NCBI GenBank assembly: GCA_035429805.1
Contig: DAOMFL010000001.1
Location: 84,028 to 148,027, forward strand
Direction: 5' to 3'
Length of the DNA stretch: 64,000 nt
From: JALORV01 sp035429805
GTDB taxonomy: Bacteria > Pseudomonadota > Gammaproteobacteria > Burkholderiales > Burkholderiaceae_F
Part shown: positions 34,738 through 43,506 of the stretch, piece after piece
Position numbering within the stretch: position 1 is the first letter of the stretch
Layout of the letters: each line of letters opens with the position of its first letter
The notes under the pieces: model-generated
Database searches by the model: none
The model's input: the letters and a program-made list of their open reading frames with translations, nothing else
What the model was told of the DNA's origin: nothing
Made by a program: the position numbers and the translations under genes

Positions 34738-35238
34738 GTGAAGCGCATCGCGTACATCGGGCTGGGATCGAATCAGGGCGACGTCGCCGAGGCACTGAAC
34801 TCGGCGATCGAATCGCTGCGCTCGATCGAGCAGACCGGCTTCATCGCCGTTTCGCCGTTCTACCGGTCTGCGCCCATCGATGCGCCCGGCCCGGATTACC
34901 TGAATGCGGTCGCCAAGGTCGAGACCGCGCTCGAGCCCTATGCGCTGCTGCTGCACCTGCTTGACATCGAGCTGATGCTAGGACGCAAGCGGCGCGGCCT
35001 GAAGAAGAATGCGCCCCGCAACGTCGACCTCGACCTGCTGCTGGTCGGCGATATGATCATCCAGAGCACGCCCCTCACACTGCCGCATCCACGCCTGCAC
35101 CTGCGCGCCTTCGTGCTGCGCCCGCTGCTCGATCTCGAACCCGGCATCCGCATCCCGGGCCAGGGTCCCGCGTCCGCCTTCCTGGAATCGGTCGAGGACC
35201 AGCGTATCGAGCCGCTCGAGGCGCCGGCAGCGCCCTAG
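34738..35238 (+). CDS. folK: 2-amino-4-hydroxy-6-hydroxymethyldihydropteridine pyrophosphokinase
   Basis: 166 residues from GTG 34738 (GAGCGGGG upstream). HPPK motifs: AYIGLGSNQGD at the start, SPFYRSAPID, NAPRNVDLDLLLVGD (Mg2+ and substrate binding) and HPRLHLRAFVLRPLLDLEP. It transfers pyrophosphate from ATP to the pterin in folate synthesis. The frame extends back into pcnB but the family starts at KRIAYIG. Confidence 0.95.
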   Translation: MKRIAYIGLGSNQGDVAEALNSAIESLRSIEQTGFIAVSPFYRSAPIDAPGPDYLNAVAKVETALEPYALLLHLLDIELMLGRKRRGLKKNAPRNVDLDLLLVGDMIIQSTPLTLPHPRLHLRAFVLRPLLDLEPGIRIPGQGPASAFLESVEDQRIEPLEAPAAP

Positions 35239-35253
35239 GCCCCGGCGATTCCC

Positions 35254-35610
35254 ATGGGCGGACTGCCGGTCGTCGTCCAGACGACATTCCTGCTGATCGG
35301 CTCGAACATCTTCATGACGTTCGCCTGGTATGCGCACCTGCGCAATCTCAGCGACCGGCCGTGGTGGATTGCGGCGCTCCTGAGCTGGGGCGTGGCGCTG
35401 TTCGAGTACCTGCTGCAGGTTCCTGCCAATCGCATCGGATACACCGAGTTTTCGCTGGCGCAGCTGAAGATCCTGCAGGAGGTCATCACGCTCGCGGTGT
35501 TCATCCCGTTCGCGATGTTCTACATGGACGAAGCGCCGCGGCTGGATTACCTGTGGGCCGCGATCTGCCTGATGGGCGCCGTGTATTTCATCTTCCGCAC
35601 CCAGGGATGA
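35254..35610 (+). CDS. DUF486 family membrane protein
   Basis: 118 residues with four hydrophobic segments. Family features: FLLIGSNIFMTFAWYAHLRN, WGVALFEYLLQVPANRIGY, FSLAQLKILQEVITLAVFIP. DUF486 proteins are small multidrug-resistance-like membrane proteins of unknown role. The stop overlaps the kinase start by ATGA at 35607. Confidence 0.9.
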   Translation: MGGLPVVVQTTFLLIGSNIFMTFAWYAHLRNLSDRPWWIAALLSWGVALFEYLLQVPANRIGYTEFSLAQLKILQEVITLAVFIPFAMFYMDEAPRLDYLWAAICLMGAVYFIFRTQG

Positions 35611-36248
35611 TCGCGGGGCGTTATCGCTATGTCGCGGTCGAGGGCCCGATCGGCGCGGGCAAGACCTCGCTCACGCGCAAGCTGGCGCAGCACTTCAATG
35701 GCCATACCCTGCTGGAGAAGCCCGAGGCCAATCCGTTCCTCGAGCGCTTCTATGCCGACCGCGCGCGCTACGCCCTGCCGACCCAGCTCTTCTTCCTGTT
35801 CCAGCGCGTCCAGCAGCTGGCGGACCTGCGGCAGCTGGACCTGTTCCAGGAACTGCTTTTCGCCGACTTCCTGCTCGACAAGGACCCACTGTTCGCCCGG
35901 CTGACGCTGGCGGACGACGAGCTGAAGCTCTACGAGCAGATCCTCGCGCAGCTGCGCCCCCAGACGCCGCCGCCCGACCTCGTCATCTACCTGCAGGCGC
36001 CTGCCGGAACGCTGGCGGAACGCGTGCAGCGGCGCGGCAATCCGGTCGAGGCGCGCGTCAGCGAGGAATACCTCGCCACGCTGGCGGAAAGCTATTCCCG
36101 CTTCTTTCACCAGTACGACGAGGCGCCGGTGCTGATCGTCAACACCGAGAACCTGAACCCGATCGACAGCGGCGATGACTTTGCGCTGCTGCTCGATCGG
36201 ATCACGCGCTTGCGCGGACGCCGCGAATACTTCAACCTCGCGGCCTGA
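35607..36248 (+). CDS. Deoxynucleoside kinase (dGK/dCK family)
   Basis: 213 residues from ATG 35607. The P-loop EGPIGAGKTSLTRKLA is near residue 10-25, followed by LLEKPEANPFLERFY, the family lid region LAERVQRRGNPVEARVSEEY, and a nucleotide-binding C-terminus. It phosphorylates deoxyguanosine, deoxyadenosine or deoxycytidine for salvage; the exact nucleoside is not clear. Its position directly before panB is common in betaproteobacteria. Confidence 0.9.
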   Translation: MIAGRYRYVAVEGPIGAGKTSLTRKLAQHFNGHTLLEKPEANPFLERFYADRARYALPTQLFFLFQRVQQLADLRQLDLFQELLFADFLLDKDPLFARLTLADDELKLYEQILAQLRPQTPPPDLVIYLQAPAGTLAERVQRRGNPVEARVSEEYLATLAESYSRFFHQYDEAPVLIVNTENLNPIDSGDDFALLLDRITRLRGRREYFNLAA

Positions 36249-36249
36249 C

Positions 36250-37080
36250 ATGAGCACGCATCCGCAGACGCCCGACGCCCTATCGCGCAGGCCGGTTTCG
36301 CTGCCGCGACTGCGCGAGATGCGCGCGGCCGGGGAGCCGATCGCGATGCTCACCTGCTACGACGCCAGCTTCGCGCGCCTGCTGGATGCGGCCGGCGTCG
36401 ACTGCGTGCTGGTGGGCGACTCGCTCGGCATGGTGGTGCAGGGGCTCGATTCGACGCTGCCGGTCACTGTGGCCGATGTGGCCTATCACACACGCTGCGT
36501 GGCGCGCGGGCTTGCCGCCGCCTGGCTGATCGCCGACATGCCTTTCGGCAGTTACCAGGCCGGACCCGAGCAGGCGCTGGCCCATGCGGTGGAGCTGATG
36601 CAGGCCGGCGCCAAGATGGTCAAGCTCGAAGGCGGCGCCTGGCTGGCGCCGACCGTGGCCTTCCTGGTCGAGCGCGGCATCCCGGTGTGCGGTCACCTCG
36701 GCCTGACGCCCCAGTCGGTGCACGCGCTTGGCGGCTATCGCATCCAGGGCCGGACCGAGAGCGACGCGGAGCGGCTGATCGCCGACGCGCGCGCACTGGA
36801 TGCCGCCGGCGCAGCGATGCTCGTGCTCGAACTGATTCCCGCCGCGCTGGCTGCGCGGGTCACGCAGGCCGTCGGCATGCCGACGATCGGCATCGGCGCC
36901 GGTGCCGGCGTGTCCGGCCAGGTGCTGGTGCTGCACGACATGCTCGACGTCTACCCGGGCAAGAAACCCCGATTCGTGCGCAACTTCATGCAGGGCCAGC
37001 CGACGATCGGCAGCGCAGTCGCCGCCTACGTGACCGCCGTCAAGGACCGCAGCTTCCCCGGCCCGGAACACGGCTACTGA
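36250..37080 (+). CDS. panB: 3-methyl-2-oxobutanoate hydroxymethyltransferase
   Basis: 276 residues from ATG 36250, one base after the kinase stop. Family motifs: MLTCYDASFARLLDAAGVD, LVGDSLGMVVQG, ADMPFGSYQ, VKLEGGAW, HLGLTPQSVHALGGYRIQG and IGIGAGAGVSGQVLVLHDML. It makes ketopantoate, the first pantothenate step. panC follows after 54 bp. Confidence 0.97.
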   Translation: MSTHPQTPDALSRRPVSLPRLREMRAAGEPIAMLTCYDASFARLLDAAGVDCVLVGDSLGMVVQGLDSTLPVTVADVAYHTRCVARGLAAAWLIADMPFGSYQAGPEQALAHAVELMQAGAKMVKLEGGAWLAPTVAFLVERGIPVCGHLGLTPQSVHALGGYRIQGRTESDAERLIADARALDAAGAAMLVLELIPAALAARVTQAVGMPTIGIGAGAGVSGQVLVLHDMLDVYPGKKPRFVRNFMQGQPTIGSAVAAYVTAVKDRSFPGPEHGY

Positions 37081-37097
37081 ACGGCCGGCGGTGCCTC

Positions 37098-37103
37098 TAC
37101 AAT
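37098..37103 (+). promoter_or_regulatory. panC: Candidate -10 element before panC
   Basis: TACAAT lies 31 bases upstream of the panC ATG. No good -35 is seen, and panC may instead be read through from panB. Confidence 0.25.
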
Positions 37104-37134
37104 CCGCGGCCGTTGCCACCGCGGGTCCGACACG

Positions 37135-37977
37135 ATGAAAGTCGTCCACACGATCGAAGCGCTGCGCGACCAGCTGCGCGGGCAGAACCGCATCGCGTTC
37201 GTCCCGACGATGGGAAACCTGCACGCGGCGCACCTGTCGCTGATGGCGATGGCGCACCAGCACGGCGACCCGGTCGTGGCGTCGATTTTCGTCAACCGGC
37301 TGCAGTTCGGTCCGAACGAGGACTTCGACAAGTACCCCCGCACGCTGCAGGACGACATCGACAAGCTGCAGCAGCAGAACCGCGTCTACGTGCTGTTCGC
37401 GCCGAACGAGCAGGAGATGTACCCGGAGCCGCAGAGCTACCGGGTGCAGCCGCCGCACGACCTCGGCGACATCCTCGAGGGCGAATTCCGCCCCGGGTTC
37501 TTCATCGGCGTCTCCACCGTGGTGCTGAAGCTTTTCTCGTGCGTGCAGCCGCGGGTCGCGGTGTTCGGCAAGAAGGACTATCAGCAGCTGATGATCGTGC
37601 GCAACATGTGCCGGCAGTTCGCGCTGCCCACGGAGATCATTCCGCACGAGACCGTGCGCGATCCGGACGGTCTCGCGATGTCCTCGCGCAACCGCTTCCT
37701 GAGCGAATCGGAGCGCAGGGAAGCACCGCGCCTGAATGCAGTGCTGAACCAGGTGCGCGACCGCATTCGGGGCGGCGAGTCGGATGTGGCGCGGATCGAG
37801 CACGATGCGCAACGCGAGCTCACGGCGGCCGGCTGGAAGGTGGACTATGTTTCCGTGCGGCGACAGCGCGACCTCAAGCCCCCTTCCACCGATGAAGTGA
37901 AGTCCGGCGAACTGCTGGTCGTGCTGGCCGCGGCGAAGCTCGGAGCCACGCGTCTGATCGATAACCTGGAGGTCTGA
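37135..37977 (+). CDS. panC: Pantothenate synthetase
   Basis: 280 residues. It joins pantoate and beta-alanine using ATP. Very similar in reading to Burkholderia PanC: FVPTMGNLHAAHLSLM, ASIFVNRLQFGPNEDFDKYP, VQPRVAVFGKKDYQQLMIVR, MSSRNRFLSESER. The HIGH-type motif HxGH is HAAH here, so the usual glycine is alanine. The stop and the next ATG share one base (TGATG at 37975-37979). Confidence 0.96.
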   Translation: MKVVHTIEALRDQLRGQNRIAFVPTMGNLHAAHLSLMAMAHQHGDPVVASIFVNRLQFGPNEDFDKYPRTLQDDIDKLQQQNRVYVLFAPNEQEMYPEPQSYRVQPPHDLGDILEGEFRPGFFIGVSTVVLKLFSCVQPRVAVFGKKDYQQLMIVRNMCRQFALPTEIIPHETVRDPDGLAMSSRNRFLSESERREAPRLNAVLNQVRDRIRGGESDVARIEHDAQRELTAAGWKVDYVSVRRQRDLKPPSTDEVKSGELLVVLAAAKLGATRLIDNLEV

Positions 37978-38420
37978 TGCCCGCGCCCGACAGCTTTCCG
38001 GCAGACCTGGAGTACGTCGGGTTCTGGGCTCGCGTGCTGGCAGCCGTCATCGACAGCGCACTGCTGCTCGTCATCATCACCCCGGTTCTCTACTGGCTCT
38101 ACGGACCCCGGTATTTCGACGGCAGCGCCGTCACCGGTGCAGCCGACGTGCTGCTCAACTGGGTGTTCCCTGCGATCGCAGTCGTCGTCTTCTGGGTCTA
38201 TCGCCAGGCCACGCCCGGCAAGATGGTGATCGGCGCGCGCATCGTCGATGCCACGACGGGCCAGCCTGCATCGAAAGGACAACTGATCGGCCGCTACTTC
38301 GGCTACTACGTGTCGATGATTCCGTTCTTCCTCGGCATCTTCTGGGTCGCGTTCGATGCTCGCAAGCAGGGCTGGCACGACAAGCTGGCGGGCACCGTAG
38401 TCGTCAAGTCGCGCCATTGA
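37977..38420 (+). CDS. RDD family membrane protein
   Basis: 147 residues. It begins with the RDD signature in GFWARVLAAVIDSALLLVII and continues with VYRQATPGKMVIGARIVDA and QGWHDKLAGTVVV, with three membrane helices. The function of RDD proteins is mostly unknown; some act in Na+/H+ transport. It is coupled to panC by a one-base overlap. Confidence 0.9.
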   Translation: MPAPDSFPADLEYVGFWARVLAAVIDSALLLVIITPVLYWLYGPRYFDGSAVTGAADVLLNWVFPAIAVVVFWVYRQATPGKMVIGARIVDATTGQPASKGQLIGRYFGYYVSMIPFFLGIFWVAFDARKQGWHDKLAGTVVVKSRH

Positions 38421-38439
38421 CCGAAGCTCGTCCCCGGGT

Positions 38440-38468
38440 TTGGTGCAGCAGTCGCTTTCATAGATAAT
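38440..38468 (+). promoter_or_regulatory. Sigma-70 promoter for tRNA-Leu
   Basis: TTGGTG (38440-38445) and GATAAT (38463-38468) are separated by 17 nt. The predicted start falls about 4 nt before the tRNA 5' end at 38479. Confidence 0.6.
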
Positions 38469-38478
38469 TCGCCGCCCG

Positions 38479-38565
38479 GCCGGGATGGCGGAACTGGTAG
38501 ACGCACGGGACTCAAAATCCCGCGGTAGCAATACCGTAAGGGTTCGATTCCCTTTCCCGGCACCA
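38479..38565 (+). tRNA. tRNA-Leu (anticodon CAA)
   Basis: 87 nt with encoded CCA. Acceptor stem GCCGGGA/TCCCGGC, anticodon stem CGGGA/TCCCG with loop CTCAAAA (anticodon CAA at 38513-38515), a long class II variable arm as expected for leucine tRNA, T loop TTCGATT, discriminator A. It decodes UUG. Its last 43 bp are repeated at 38690-38732. Confidence 0.97.
38523..38565 (+). repeat. tRNA-Leu 3' end, copy 1 of a 43-bp direct repeat
   Basis: This segment covers the variable arm, T arm, acceptor 3' strand and CCA of the functional tRNA-Leu. It is repeated exactly at 38690-38732, the pattern left when an element integrates at a tRNA 3' end (attL/attR). Confidence 0.9.
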
Positions 38566-38689
38566 CTCTGAGCAAAGGCGTGTTCCGCGGGATTTCGTTG
38601 CAGGCTAACCTCGCGCAGCGAGGTTAAGCTTGCGCAGCAGGCGGCCGGAAACAAAACTGCGAAGGCAACGCCGGAGCAATCGCAGGGTC
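38566..38689. other. 124-bp segment bracketed by the tRNA-Leu repeats
   Basis: No gene. It contains a perfect 9-bp stem hairpin, TAACCTCGC-GCA-GCGAGGTTA (38606-38626), without a T-tract. It may be the remainder of an element inserted at the tRNA gene. Confidence 0.55.
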
Positions 38690-38732
38690 CGGTAGCAATA
38701 CCGTAAGGGTTCGATTCCCTTTCCCGGCACCA
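38690..38732 (+). repeat. tRNA-Leu 3' end, copy 2 of a 43-bp direct repeat
   Basis: An exact copy of 38523-38565 ending in CCA, with no tRNA 5' half before it, so it is not a functional tRNA. It ends 23 bp upstream of queA. Confidence 0.9.
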
Positions 38733-38755
38733 ACAACGCAGACCGAGGATCACGC

Positions 38756-39805
38756 ATGGCCGGTCAAGCCATCGCCGACCGCGAGCTGACGCTCGCTAAC
38801 TTTGACTTCGCGCTTCCCCCCGAACTGATCGCGCAGCACCCACTGCCGGACCGCGCAGCGAGCCGGTTGCTGCATGTCGCACCCGACGGGCTTCATGACC
38901 TCCGCTTTGCCGATCTCGTCGGGCTGCTCGATCGCGACGACCTGCTGGTCTTCAATGACACGCGCGTCATCAAGGCGCGTCTGTTCGGACGCAAGCCGAG
39001 CGGCGGGAAAGTCGAAGTCCTCGTCGAACGGATCCTGGAGCCCACGCTCGCGCTGGCGCTGGTGCGGACCAGTCACCGGCCAGTAACCGGAAGCCGCATC
39101 CTCTTCGAAGACGGTGTCGAAGCCCTGATCGACGGCCGGCGTGACGACTTCTTCGTGCTGCGCTTCGGCCGCGACGTCCTTGCGACGCTCGACGCTCAGG
39201 GTCATGTACCGCTGCCTCCCTACATCGGGCACGCCGACAGCGCCACCGATGTCGAGCGTTACCAGACCGTGTACGCGGCGCGGCCCGGGGCCGTCGCCGC
39301 CCCCACTGCAGGTCTGCACTTCACGCCCGAACTGCTCGCGCTGCTCGCCGATCGCGGCGTGCAGCAGGCGCACCTCACGCTGCATGTCGGCGCCGGGACG
39401 TTTCAGCCCGTGCGCAGCGAGCGGCTGGCAGACCACCGCATGCACAGCGAGCGCTACGAAATTCCCGCCGCGACGGCACAGGCGGTCAATGCCGCACGAC
39501 GCGAGCACCATCGCGTCGTCGCTGTGGGGACCACCAGCCTGCGCGCGCTGGAATCCGCGGCATCCAATGACGGGTCCGTTCGCGCCGGCGCAGCGGAGAC
39601 CGCTCTGTTCATCACGCCGGGCCATCGCTTTCGCGTCGTCGACCGCCTGATCACCAACTTCCACCTGCCCCGATCGACACTGCTGATGCTGGTGTCGGCG
39701 TTTGCCGGCGTCGAGCGGATACGCCGGGCGTACGCGCACGCCATCGCCGGTCGCTACCGCTTCTTCAGTTACGGCGACGCGATGCTGCTGGAGCGCGCGT
39801 CATGA
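38756..39805 (+). CDS. queA: S-adenosylmethionine:tRNA ribosyltransferase-isomerase QueA
   Basis: 349 residues. QueA transfers the ribosyl part of SAM to preQ1-tRNA to give epoxyqueuosine. Family features: FDFALPPELIAQHPLPDRAA, LLVFNDTRVIKARLFGRK, LPPYIGHADSATDVERYQTV, AAPTAGLHFTPELL and FHLPRSTLLMLVSAFAG. It is followed by tgt, and queG of the same pathway is at 4747-5868. Confidence 0.97.
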   Translation: MAGQAIADRELTLANFDFALPPELIAQHPLPDRAASRLLHVAPDGLHDLRFADLVGLLDRDDLLVFNDTRVIKARLFGRKPSGGKVEVLVERILEPTLALALVRTSHRPVTGSRILFEDGVEALIDGRRDDFFVLRFGRDVLATLDAQGHVPLPPYIGHADSATDVERYQTVYAARPGAVAAPTAGLHFTPELLALLADRGVQQAHLTLHVGAGTFQPVRSERLADHRMHSERYEIPAATAQAVNAARREHHRVVAVGTTSLRALESAASNDGSVRAGAAETALFITPGHRFRVVDRLITNFHLPRSTLLMLVSAFAGVERIRRAYAHAIAGRYRFFSYGDAMLLERAS

Positions 39806-39866
39806 GCCCGGTGCCGGGCCGCCTTCATTCCACTCGCGCAAGGCCATGGAGAGCGGAGGCTTCTCG

Positions 39867-41009
39867 ATGACCGCGGCGTTCGAACTGCTCGCCACGGACG
39901 GCGCCGCGCGGCGCGGCCGCCTTGCACTGGCGCACGGCCCGGTCGAGACGCCGGTGTTCATGCCGGTCGGCACCTACGGCACGGTCAAGGCGATGGCGCC
40001 GGCAGAGCTCGTCGACGCCGGCGCACAGATCGTGCTCGGCAACACGTTTCATCTGTGGCTGCGACCGGGGCTCGACGTCATCGAGGCCCACGGCGGATTG
40101 CACCGCTTCATGGGCTGGGAGCGGCCGATCCTGACCGATTCCGGAGGCTTCCAGGTGTTCTCGCTCGGGCCGCTGCGCAGGATCGCCGAAGACGGGGTGC
40201 GCTTCGCCTCGCCGGTGAACGGCGACCGGCTGCTGCTGACGCCGGAGGAATCGATGCGCATCCAGAGCGTGCTCGATTCCGACATCGCGATGGTGTTCGA
40301 CGAGTGCACGCCCTACCAGATCGACGGGCGGCCGGCGACCACGGATGAGGCAGCACGATCGATGCAGCTGTCGCTGCGCTGGGCGCAGCGCAGCCGCGAT
40401 GCGTTCGACCACCTCGGCGAAGCGCGCGGCCGCCGCAACGCGATCTTCGGCATCGTGCAGGGTGGCATGTACGAGCCGCTGCGCGACGAATCGCTCGGCG
40501 GGCTCGCGAGCATCGGCTTCGACGGCTACGCGATCGGCGGGCTCTCGGTGGGCGAACCGAAGGAGGACATGCTGCGCATCCTGGCGCACACGACCCCGAG
40601 GCTGCCCGCCGACCGCCCGCGCTACCTGATGGGCGTCGGCACGCCGGAGGACCTGCTCGACGGGATCGCGGCGGGCATCGACATGTTCGACTGCGTGATG
40701 CCGACCCGCAACGCGCGCAACGGCTGGCTCTTCACGCGCTACGGCGACCTGAAGCTGCGCAATGCCCGCTATCGCAGCGACCTCGAGCCTTTGGAGCCCG
40801 GCTGCACCTGCCCGACCTGCCGCCAGTTCAGCCGCGCTTACCTGCACCACCTGCAGCGGGTCAACGAGATCCTCGGGGCGCGGCTCAACACCGTGCACAA
40901 CCTGCACTTCTACCTCGGGCTGATGCGCGAAGCCCGCGCCGCGATCGAAGCCGGACGCTTCGAGGCGTATCGCAGGGATTTCACGCAGAACCGCGCACGC
41001 GGCGTCTGA
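39867..41009 (+). CDS. tgt: tRNA-guanine transglycosylase
   Basis: 380 residues from ATG 39867 with GGAGG about 8 nt upstream; an ATG at 39846 is the alternative. It swaps guanine 34 for preQ1 in tRNAs with GUN anticodons. Motifs: DSGGFQVFSLGPLRRIAEDG (active-site Asp region), IVQGGMYEPLR, GGLSVGEPKEDM, and the zinc site GCTCPTCRQFSRAYLHHL. Directly downstream of queA. Confidence 0.97.
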   Translation: MTAAFELLATDGAARRGRLALAHGPVETPVFMPVGTYGTVKAMAPAELVDAGAQIVLGNTFHLWLRPGLDVIEAHGGLHRFMGWERPILTDSGGFQVFSLGPLRRIAEDGVRFASPVNGDRLLLTPEESMRIQSVLDSDIAMVFDECTPYQIDGRPATTDEAARSMQLSLRWAQRSRDAFDHLGEARGRRNAIFGIVQGGMYEPLRDESLGGLASIGFDGYAIGGLSVGEPKEDMLRILAHTTPRLPADRPRYLMGVGTPEDLLDGIAAGIDMFDCVMPTRNARNGWLFTRYGDLKLRNARYRSDLEPLEPGCTCPTCRQFSRAYLHHLQRVNEILGARLNTVHNLHFYLGLMREARAAIEAGRFEAYRRDFTQNRARGV

Positions 41010-41022
41010 GAGCCGCCCGCCC

Positions 41023-41028
41023 TATAAT
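41023..41028 (+). promoter_or_regulatory. Candidate -10 element for yajC-secDF
   Basis: A perfect TATAAT just after the tgt stop, 69 bases before the yajC ATG. The -35 region is poor (CGGCGT), so it is tentative. Confidence 0.35.
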
Positions 41029-41096
41029 TCAACGGTTTTGCGCGGCTCGCTGCCAGCGGGCCTGTGCGAGCCCACACTTACTCCGCGGGGACCCCG

Positions 41097-41444
41097 ATGT
41101 TCTTCATTGCAAACGCGTACGCCCAGACCGCTCCGGCGGCTCAGCCGGGCGCCGAGTCGTCGCTGATGTCGATCGGCTTCATGGTCGTGATCTTCGTCGT
41201 CTTCTACTTCCTGCTGATCCGCCCGCAGGTCAAGCGCCAAAAAGAGCACAAGTCGATGGTCGAGGCGCTGAACAAGGGCGACGAGGTCGTGACAGCCGGC
41301 GGCATCGTCGGCAAGATCACCGAGATCGCGGACCAGTACGTCACGTTGCAGGTCGCGTCCGTCAACGGCCAGCCGGTGCAGATCTCGATGCAGCGTGCCG
41401 CCGTTCAGACTCTGCTGCCCAAGGGCACGGTCAAGTCGCTGTGA
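41097..41444 (+). CDS. yajC: Preprotein translocase subunit YajC
   Basis: 115 residues from ATG 41097. One membrane helix (SIGFMVVIFVVFYFLLIRPQ) is followed by the YajC motif QVKRQKEHKSMVEALNKGDE and VVTAGGIVGKITEI. It associates with SecDF in the inner membrane. Gene order yajC-secD-secF is standard. Confidence 0.96.
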   Translation: MFFIANAYAQTAPAAQPGAESSLMSIGFMVVIFVVFYFLLIRPQVKRQKEHKSMVEALNKGDEVVTAGGIVGKITEIADQYVTLQVASVNGQPVQISMQRAAVQTLLPKGTVKSL

Positions 41445-41616
41445 CCGGAAACAGAGTCGTCCGGCGCAACCGCTGTTTCTCAACGTGATGCCCTGCCCCG
41501 CTTCGTGCCGTTGCACTGGGGCCGGGCGCCCGGCCGCCCGAAGCCCGGCCCCCTGACCAGGCTCGCCCGAGTGCACGTGCGACCCGCAGGGTCGCGTACA
41601 CGAGGGCGACAGGACT

Positions 41617-43488
41617 ATGAATCGCTACCCCCTCTGGAAATACATCGTCATCGCGGTCGCGCTGCTGATCGGCGCGCTGTACACGCTCCCGAACTTCTTC
41701 GGCGAGTCGCCCGCGGTGCAGGTTTCGTCCGGCAAGCCGACGGTCAAGGTCGATGCCGCGCTGATGACGCGCGTCGAGACGCTGCTCAAGGACGCGAAGC
41801 TCGAAACGACGGGCATGTTCTTCGACACGACCGCGCTGAATTCGACGGTGCGCGCGCGCTTTCGCGACACCGACGTGCAGCTGCAGGCCAAGGACGCACT
41901 GCAGCGGGCGCTCAATCCGAATCCCGAAGATCCCTCCTATATCGTCGCGCTCAATCTGATATCCAACACGCCGTCGTGGCTGAAGGCGCTGCACGCGCTG
42001 CCGATGTATCTCGGCCTCGACCTGCGCGGCGGCGTGCACTTCCTGCTGCAGGTCGACATGCGGGCCGCCGTGGACAAGCGGCTCGAGACCTTCAGCTCGG
42101 ACATTCGCACCCTGCTGCGCGAGAAGAACATCCGTCATTCGGGCATCAGCAAGTCGCCGACCGAGATCGAGATCCGGTTCCGCGATGCCGAGACTCGCGC
42201 GCGCGCCGAAGACCTGATCCGCGGCCAGGTCCGAGAACTGACGCTACGCGAGGAAGGCACGACGGGCCCCGACTTCCTGCTCTACGCGACGCTTTCGCCG
42301 GCCGCACAGAGGGAGATCCAGGACAACGCCCTGAAGCAGAACATCACCACGCTGCACAACCGGGTGAACGAGCTCGGCGTGGCCGAGCCGGTGATCCAGC
42401 AGCAGGGCGCAGACCGCATCGTCGTGCAACTGCCGGGCGTGCAGGACGTGGCCCGGGCAAAGCAGATCCTCGGCCGCACCGCGACGCTCGAGATCCGCAT
42501 GGTCGACCAGGAGGCGATGGCCGCCGGTGGTGGCGGCGCGCTGACCGTCCCGGAGCGCAAGCCGGACGGCACCATCACGCAGGTGCCGCTGAAGCGCGAT
42601 GTCGTGGTTACGGGCAATCAGCTCAACAACGCCTCGGCCACGATCGACAGCCAGACCCAACGGCCCGCGGTGTCCGTGCGTCTGGACGAGGCCGGGGGCC
42701 GCGCGATGCGGGCGATAACGCGCGACAACATCGGCAAGCTGATGGCGATCGTGCTCTATGAAAAGGGCAAGGGCGAGGCGATCTCTGTCGCGCGCATCCA
42801 GGGCGAGTTCGGCAACCAGTTCCAGATCACCGGCAACTTCTCGGTGCAGGAAACCACCGACCTCGCGCTGCTGATCCGCTCCGGATCTCTCGCGGCGCCG
42901 ATGGAAATCATCGAGGAGCGGACGATCGGCCCCAGCCTGGGCCGCGAAAACATCGAACGCGGCTTCCGCTCGACGCTTTACGGCTTCGCCGCGATCGCCG
43001 TATTCATGGTGCTGTACTACCGCGTGTTCGGGCTGATCTCGGTGGCCGCGCTGAGCGTCAACGTCATGCTGCTCATTGCGCTGCTGTCGCTGTTGCAGGC
43101 GACCCTGACGCTGCCCGGTATCGCGGCCATCGCGCTGACGCTCGGCATGGCGATCGACGCCAACGTGCTGATCAATGAACGGGTGCGCGAGGAGCTGCGC
43201 AACGGGCGCACCGCGCAGCAGGCGATCAGCGAGGGCTACGAGAAGGCGTTCGCGACGATCCTCGACTCGAACGTGACGACGCTGATCGCGGGCGTGGCGC
43301 TGCTGCTGTTCGGCTCGGGGCCGGTGCGCGGCTTCGCGGTCGTGCATTGCCTCGGCATCATGACGTCGATCTTCTCGGCCGTGTTCGTGTCGCGCGCGAT
43401 CGTCAACCTCGTCTACGGCTACCGCAGGAAGCTGCAGACGCTCTCGGTGGGCCAGATCTGGCGCCCGGGCACGGCCGCGGCCAGATAG
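41617..43488 (+). CDS. secD: Protein translocase subunit SecD
   Basis: 623 residues. An N-terminal helix (YIVIAVALLIGALYTLP) is followed by the large periplasmic domain with GLDLRGGVHFLLQVDM and QQQGADRIVVQLPG, and a C-terminal RND-type membrane domain with helices 2-6 (LTLGMAIDANVLINERVREE). SecDF uses the proton gradient to complete protein export. Confidence 0.97.
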   Translation: MNRYPLWKYIVIAVALLIGALYTLPNFFGESPAVQVSSGKPTVKVDAALMTRVETLLKDAKLETTGMFFDTTALNSTVRARFRDTDVQLQAKDALQRALNPNPEDPSYIVALNLISNTPSWLKALHALPMYLGLDLRGGVHFLLQVDMRAAVDKRLETFSSDIRTLLREKNIRHSGISKSPTEIEIRFRDAETRARAEDLIRGQVRELTLREEGTTGPDFLLYATLSPAAQREIQDNALKQNITTLHNRVNELGVAEPVIQQQGADRIVVQLPGVQDVARAKQILGRTATLEIRMVDQEAMAAGGGGALTVPERKPDGTITQVPLKRDVVVTGNQLNNASATIDSQTQRPAVSVRLDEAGGRAMRAITRDNIGKLMAIVLYEKGKGEAISVARIQGEFGNQFQITGNFSVQETTDLALLIRSGSLAAPMEIIEERTIGPSLGRENIERGFRSTLYGFAAIAVFMVLYYRVFGLISVAALSVNVMLLIALLSLLQATLTLPGIAAIALTLGMAIDANVLINERVREELRNGRTAQQAISEGYEKAFATILDSNVTTLIAGVALLLFGSGPVRGFAVVHCLGIMTSIFSAVFVSRAIVNLVYGYRRKLQTLSVGQIWRPGTAAAR

Positions 43489-43506
43489 CGGAATCGGAGA
43501 GCAAAG

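Noticed and set aside
38606..38626. Hairpin TAACCTCGC-GCA-GCGAGGTTA as a tRNA-Leu terminator
   Set aside because: No T-tract follows and it lies 40 bp after the tRNA. It may still fold, but the evidence does not support calling a terminator.
38566..38689. Prophage or genomic island at tRNA-Leu
   Set aside because: The direct repeats fit an attachment scar, but there is no integrase, phage or cargo gene in 124 bp, so only the scar is reported.
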